Shown here piece after piece: positions 6,728 through 10,042 of a stretch of 10,042 nucleotides of DNA. The stretch covers positions 1 through 10,042 of the forward strand of contig JBGAOB010000182.1 in the NCBI GenBank assembly GCA_044222045.1. Direction: 5' to 3'. Made by a program: the position numbers and the translations under genes. Every line of letters begins with the position of its first letter. Position 1 is the first letter of the stretch. A model generated the notes under the pieces. It worked only from the letters and a program-made list of their open reading frames with translations. It searched no databases and was not told the origin of the DNA. The stretch comes from JBGAMH01 sp044222045. GTDB lineage: Bacteria > Eisenbacteria > RBG-16-71-46.

Positions 6728-8350
6728 TCAATACCGCGCGGTCCAGCGCAGCTCGCCGCCCTCGAGCGGCGCGACCTCGTAGCAGATGCCGGCGTTGCAG
6801 GCCCGGCCGCCGCGCCGGCGCCCGGCGAACAGCGACACCTGGTTCGCGTCGTTCACGTCGGCGGCCAGCGTGACGCCGCTGAACCAGCGGTGCGAGCTGG
6901 TGAGCCGGCCGAAGTCGTCGGAGGACTGCTGCTGCGGATCGCTCGTCCGCTCGGCCGCGAAGCCCACGCTCCCCCAGCCCTCGCGCGCCAGCGTCAGCGA
7001 CATCGCGCGGTCGTCGAAGCGCTCGTCCGGAACCAGCGCGCTGAACGTGGTCCGCACCGCGCGCTGGCGTTCGAGGTCGACGGTGATCGACAGGCCGCGC
7101 GGCAGCGGCGCCGTGCCCGCCACGCCGACCACGGTGCGGTCGGCGACGAAGTCGAACGTGTCGAAGCCGCGGTCCACGAACAGCGTGGCCTCCCACGACG
7201 CGCCCGCGGGCGGCGCCGCGTGCAGCTCCAGGTAGCGCTCTTCGAAGCGCAGCAGCCGCACGCCCGGGGGGCCGTCGCCGCGGCTCAGGTTCGCGGTCAC
7301 CGTGCCCCACGCCGAAGCCGGCAGCACGGCCTCGAGCTGGAAGCCCGACTCGCCGTCGGCGTCGAGCAGGTGCGTGTTGCGGTTCAGCAGCGGCGCGGCG
7401 TGTTCGCGCACGAGCGCCGGCGGGTCGTCGAAGCCCGTGCGGAACCCGTCGTAGTCCTTGAACTCGGCGGTGAGCGACGCGCGACCGTGCAGCACGGCGG
7501 CGCTCGCGTAGAGCGCGTGCTGCACCTCGTGACCGCGGCGCAGCTTCCACCAGTCGCCGAACGTCTGCCCGCTCTGCGCGTACTCGGCGTACAGCGGCAG
7601 CGACCACGCGCGCACGCCCGCAGCCGCGAGCGGGTCGAGCCCGGCGAAACCGCTGCCCAGCTCGCGCGTGGGCGCCGCGCCGTAGTCGTAGCGCGCGCTC
7701 ACCACGCCCACGCGCCCCGCGCCCGGCAGCCGCGTGGCCGCCTGCGCGCCGGTCAGCGTGCCGCGGTAGCGCTCCAGCCCCAGCGCCTCGCTCGCGGGCG
7801 AGAAGTCGCCGCCGTTCGGTCGACCGCTGAACGCGCGGCCCTCGAACGGCCCGGCGCCGCCCTCCACGAGGAGCCCGTCCACGTCGCGCGACGGCGTGTA
7901 GCGCGACCGCGATCCGGGCTCGTCCAGCACCACGCCCGGCAACTCGAACGAACGGTGCACGAGGCCGCGCCCCAGGATCGTGTGGAAGTTGCCCACGCGC
8001 ACGTGCAGGCGTTCGCCGCGCCAGTCGAGCCAGCGCTGCGTGAACGCTTCGTACGCCGCGTCGTGCCCGCGTCCGGGCGAGTCGTCGCTGCTGCGGTCGC
8101 GCTCGAACCGCAAGCCCACGCCGAACGCGTCCTGCGCGTACGACAGGTCCAGCCGGTCGTAGAGATCGGTGCGGTTGCGCGGCGGCACGGCCGGGGGGCT
8201 GCCGTACTGGCCCACGACCAGGTTCGTGCCCGTGACCTGCGCGTGCGCGCGCGGGGCCGCGAGCACGCACGCGAGCGCGGCGAGCGCGACCGCCACGGCC
8301 CGCGCCTGCCCGTGACCTGCGCCTGCGCGCGCGGGGCCGCGAGCACGCAC
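6728..8350 (-). CDS. Predicted outer-membrane beta-barrel protein (DUF6029-like), 5' end disturbed by a tandem duplication
   Basis: The open frame encodes up to 540 residues. It begins with a signal peptide core (VAVALAALACVLAAPRAHA, then QVTG). The remainder is made of alternating polar/aromatic strands typical of a large outer-membrane barrel: RTDLYDRLDLSYAQDAFGVG, then LHVRVGNFHTILGRGLVHRSFE, and the C-terminus ends in an aromatic residue (WTARY). The segment with Gly-Asn-Phe then GRGLVHRSFE recalls the DUF6029 family; that assignment is from memory. The frame's first possible starts are GTG 8350 and GTG 8296. The natural coupled start, however, is ATG 8430 (ATGA overlap with the upstream thioredoxin gene) or ATG 8388 (MARAAAVALAALACV). 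Both read the upstream copy of an 80-bp tandem repeat and then run out of frame. Without one repeat copy they would join perfectly to this frame. The gene may thus be off, rescued by an internal GTG start, or misassembled. Role in the operon: possibly the membrane partner of the two upstream thiol-redox proteins. Confidence 0.8.
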   Translation of the reverse strand: MRARGPARAGAGHGQARAVAVALAALACVLAAPRAHAQVTGTNLVVGQYGSPPAVPPRNRTDLYDRLDLSYAQDAFGVGLRFERDRSSDDSPGRGHDAAYEAFTQRWLDWRGERLHVRVGNFHTILGRGLVHRSFELPGVVLDEPGSRSRYTPSRDVDGLLVEGGAGPFEGRAFSGRPNGGDFSPASEALGLERYRGTLTGAQAATRLPGAGRVGVVSARYDYGAAPTRELGSGFAGLDPLAAAGVRAWSLPLYAEYAQSGQTFGDWWKLRRGHEVQHALYASAAVLHGRASLTAEFKDYDGFRTGFDDPPALVREHAAPLLNRNTHLLDADGESGFQLEAVLPASAWGTVTANLSRGDGPPGVRLLRFEERYLELHAAPPAGASWEATLFVDRGFDTFDFVADRTVVGVAGTAPLPRGLSITVDLERQRAVRTTFSALVPDERFDDRAMSLTLAREGWGSVGFAAERTSDPQQQSSDDFGRLTSSHRWFSGVTLAADVNDANQVSLFAGRRRGGRACNAGICYEVAPLEGGELRWTARY

Positions 8351-8386
8351 GCGAGCGCGGCGAGCGCGACCGCAGCGGCCCGCGCC
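8227..8386. repeat. 80-bp tandem direct repeat in the signal-peptide region of the barrel gene
   Basis: Copy 1 is 8227-8306 and copy 2 is 8307-8386; the period is exactly 80 bp. They differ at three positions (8243/8323, 8294/8374, 8295/8375), so 77/80 match. On the minus strand each copy encodes a signal-peptide core (ALAALACVLAAPRA, then HA or QA, then QVTG), but in different frames because 80 leaves a remainder of 2 on division by 3. Confidence 0.95.
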
Positions 8387-8426
8387 ATGGCCCGCGGCGC
8401 CGGCGCGTCGACCTCCCCCGCCCCGC

Positions 8427-8975
8427 TCATCGCGCGCTGTCCACGGGGGCGCCGATCAGCCGCTCCACCTCGGCCTCCAGCGCGCGATCCTCGCCGGGCG
8501 CCCAGCCGGTGTGCACGCGCACGATCCGCCCGTCGGCGTCGATCAGCACGCTCGTGGGCACCGCACCGACGCGGAAGCGCTGCTGCAGCGAGCCGTCCTC
8601 GTCGAGCACGATCGGGTAGCCGAGCCCCAGGCGCTGCGCGAACGGGCGCACGCGCGCGAAGTTGCGCGGACCGTCGATCGACACGCCGACCACCGTGAGG
8701 CCGCGCTCGGCCCAGCGCTCGTGCAGCGCCCGAACCGCGGGCAGCGACGCGAGGCACGGCTTGCACCACGTGGCCCAGAAGTCCACGAGCACCGGCCCGT
8801 GCGCCCGGGCCGCCGCGAGGTCGAACGCGGCGCCGTCCACCGGGCGCGCGCGAAACGCCGGCGCGTTCTCGCGGCGCTCGGCTCGCGGCGCGTCGTCGGC
8901 GCGCGCGGGCGAACCGGCCGCGGCGAGCGCGGCGAGCGCGAACACCACGCCCGCCGCGAACGTGCGAGCGCTCAC
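8427..8975 (-). CDS. Exported TlpA/ResA-like thioredoxin
   Basis: A 182-residue thiol-disulfide oxidoreductase, probably periplasmic. The signal peptide is at about 1-26 (FAAGVVFALAALAAAGSPARA). The thioredoxin fold follows, with the active site WCKPC (Cys71, Cys74) in PVLVDFWATWCKPCLASLPAV. The cis-proline is in GAVPTSVLIDADG (Pro140). VVGVSIDGPRN at 95-105 is usual for the TlpA/ResA class. The start is GTG 8975, which overlaps the upstream redoxin stop as GTGA. The 3' end overlaps the next reading frame as ATGA (8427-8430). The overlaps on both sides suggest translational coupling and one operon. It might reduce the upstream selenoprotein or substrates of it (inference). It has a normal CxxC, so it is not itself a Sec protein. 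Confidence 0.92.
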   Translation of the reverse strand: MSARTFAAGVVFALAALAAAGSPARADDAPRAERRENAPAFRARPVDGAAFDLAAARAHGPVLVDFWATWCKPCLASLPAVRALHERWAERGLTVVGVSIDGPRNFARVRPFAQRLGLGYPIVLDEDGSLQQRFRVGAVPTSVLIDADGRIVRVHTGWAPGEDRALEAEVERLIGAPVDSAR

Positions 8976-9820
8976 CGGGCCACCACCACGCGCGGGGTGA
9001 CGCTGCGGCCCGCGACGTCGGCGCGCACGAAGTACACGCCCGGCGCGCTCGCCCGGCCGCGCTCGTCGCGCGTGTCCCACACCAGTCGCGTCACGCCCGC
9101 CGCCGGGGGGGCGGCCCCCAGCCGCTGCACCGTGCGACCCGAGAGGTCGAGCACGCGCACGCGCACGTCGTCCTCGGCGCGCGGCAGCGTCAGCGCGACG
9201 TCGGCGCGCGTGCGGCACGGGTTCGGCGCCGCCGTCAGTGCCAGTACCACGCCGCCCTCGGGTTCCACGCCGGCGCCCGGCAACGACACGAGCGAGTCCA
9301 CGCAGCCGCGGATCTCGTTCAGGTGGTAGCCCTGGCTGTACGGGTGCGTCTGCGCCGCGCGGTAGCGCACGATGCCCTGCTTGTTGATCACCACGAAGTT
9401 GTCGCGCTCGCCGTACCACGTGACGAAGTTGCCCGCGGGCGGGCCTGCGTAGCACTTGAGCAGGAACGGGAACGTGCAGCCGGTGGTGTTGACGTAGGCC
9501 TGCAGTTGCGACGGCAGGCCGTCGAGCACGTCGGCGCCCAGCACCTGCACCTGCCCGGGGTAGTTCGTGCGGTAGTACTGCCAGATGTCGCTCTCGACCG
9601 ACGGACCGGCGGTCAGGCAGTAGTTTCAGGCGTAGCCCATCACGTGGATGACCACGACCTTGCCGGCGAAGTCGGACAGCGACAGCGTGGGGGGCACGCC
9701 GCCGAGCACGTTCTTGGTGAACGCGGGCGCGACCTGCCCCGGGTCGACGAAGGCGGCGGACGGCGCGGCGAGCGCGGCGACGAGTGCGGCGGCGAAGCAG
9801 GCGACACGAACGAGATGCAT
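8972..9820 (-). CDS. Secreted selenocysteine-containing redoxin with UxxC active site and FlgD-like tail
   Basis: A 282-codon frame interrupted by one in-frame TGA (9626-9628) read here as selenocysteine 65. Residues 1-23 are a signal peptide (ACFAAALVAALAAPSAA). VDPGQVAPAFTKNVLGG opens a redoxin domain, with LSDFAGKVVVIHVMGYA leading into U65-N-Y-C68, exactly where thioredoxin-like proteins have CxxC. The fold continues after the TGA in the same frame without interruption: SVESDIWQYY, VQVLGADVLDGLPSQLQAYV, TTGCTFPFLL (113-121) and DNFVVINKQGIVRYR (140-154). Residues 195-282 are a FlgD-like Ig-type domain (AAPNPCRTRADVAL, VLDLSGRTVQRL, APGVYFVRADV). ATG 9820 has GGAGG six bases upstream. TGA is the ordinary stop in neighbouring genes, so the readthrough is local. 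A hairpin fitting a bacterial SECIS lies just after it. The start of the TlpA gene overlaps its true stop (GTGA). The alternative is a nonsense mutation or sequencing error of a Cys codon (TGC to TGA). Automatic annotation would give two broken proteins, 9626-9820 and about 8972-9550. Confidence 0.8.
9596..9614 (-). promoter_or_regulatory. Candidate bacterial SECIS hairpin
   Basis: On the minus strand, right after the in-frame UGA, GACCG pairs with CGGTC (5 bp). A further C-G pair with a bulged U narrows the loop to CGGTCC, which exposes GGU. With the U of UGA as 1, the stem runs 15-33 and GGU is at 22-24. By my recollection the E. coli fdhF element has its GGUCU loop starting at the same position. 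Such elements recruit SelB-GTP-Sec-tRNA. The stem is short, so the structure alone is moderate evidence. Confidence 0.65.
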
Positions 9821-9826
9821 CGGAGT

Positions 9827-9831
9827 CCTCC
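9827..9831 (-). promoter_or_regulatory. Ribosome binding site of the selenoprotein gene
   Basis: GGAGG on the minus strand, six bases before ATG 9820. It is the strongest such site in the three-gene unit; the two downstream genes depend on overlapping stop/start codons. Confidence 0.75.
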
Positions 9832-9848
9832 GGCGTGTGCGGGACGCG

Positions 9849-9866
9849 CCGCGAGCGGCCTCGCGG
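9849..9866. repeat. 7-bp hairpin upstream of the redox operon
   Basis: CCGCGAG (9849-9855) and CTCGCGG (9860-9866) form a perfect inverted repeat around CGGC, 29 bp before the selenoprotein start. The 222 bp from 9821 to the right edge hold no supportable gene and should contain the operon promoter, but I see no clear -35/-10 pair. The hairpin could be a leader structure, the end of an upstream gene's terminator, or chance. Confidence 0.4.
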
Positions 9867-10042
9867 ATGATCAGTGAGGACGGACCTGCGCTCGGGGGAC
9901 CGGCAGTGTGCCCGCCCGCCCGGCTCACGGCCACAACTTCCTGACGCGGGCCCGGGGGGCCGCCGCCACAGGTGTCGCAGCGCTGCACCGCGCGCCGCCA
10001 CCCCTCGTTCCCGGGATTGCGATCCGTCCCGCACGCGCCGGG

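Noticed and set aside
7753..8430. Minus-strand frame starting at ATG 8430 as a separate protein
   Set aside because: Only its first ~40 residues (signal peptide) look real. After the repeat junction it becomes an Arg/Ser/Ala-rich out-of-frame reading of the barrel gene.
9626..9628. Alternative genetic code (TGA = Trp or Gly)
   Set aside because: TGA is the clear stop of fabI, TlpA, the barrel gene and the partial gene at the left edge, and no other gene here has an internal TGA.
9626..9820. Treating the redoxin as two separate genes, or as a pseudogene
   Set aside because: The two parts are in one frame and make one fold, with the TGA at the catalytic position and a SECIS-like hairpin behind it. 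A simple nonsense mutation is possible but would be an unlikely coincidence.
8427..10034. Upstream extension of the TlpA gene into a 535-codon frame
   Set aside because: The extension beyond GTG 8975 overlaps the selenoprotein gene in another frame and is arginine-rich. The signal peptide starts at GTG 8975.

Overview
The window is very GC-rich, uses TGA as a normal stop in several genes, and carries two secreted proteins ending in a FlgD-like immunoglobulin-type C-terminal domain (a PNP motif, then a VxDxSGR motif, then PGxYFxR). That ending is typical of secreted proteins of the FCB/Candidatus Eisenbacteria-type lineages. Together with the outer-membrane barrel, the type IV pilin-like protein and FabI, it suggests an uncultured Gram-negative (diderm) bacterium, probably Eisenbacteria-like. 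The taxonomic placement is inference.

Left part (1-1581): the 3' end of an unidentified gene, then fabI (enoyl-ACP reductase, fatty-acid synthesis). fabI converges on a small three-helix membrane protein of the DUF2721 type, and a strong hairpin lies between them. Middle (1582-4771): on the minus strand, a secreted 688-residue Asp-box (BNR) repeat protein with a FlgD-like tail, followed by a 13-bp hairpin. Divergent from it across a 389-bp gap is a DUF4388 protein, followed by a type IV pilin/pseudopilin-like gene. The pilin converges on an acyl-CoA dehydrogenase of the short-chain type, with a 10-bp hairpin between them.

Right part (6728-9820, minus strand): a tightly packed three-gene unit, joined by GTGA and ATGA overlaps, that seems devoted to envelope thiol-redox chemistry. 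The first gene is the main discovery. It is a secreted redoxin whose reading frame is interrupted by one in-frame TGA exactly at the first position of the CxxC-type active site, giving U-N-Y-C. A hairpin follows with an apical GGU 22-24 nt from the U of UGA, the spacing remembered for E. coli fdhF. I read this as an unannotated exported selenoprotein of 282 residues with a FlgD-like tail. Standard gene callers would split it into two ORFs. The second gene is a TlpA/ResA-like thioredoxin (WCKPC). The third is a predicted outer-membrane beta-barrel (DUF6029-like). Its signal-peptide region carries an 80-bp tandem duplication (77/80 identical). Because 80 is not a multiple of three, the coupled natural start is now out of frame with the barrel. 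This could be a phase-variation-like switch, a recent mutation or an assembly artefact.

No tRNA, rRNA, CRISPR array, insertion sequence or phage gene was seen.
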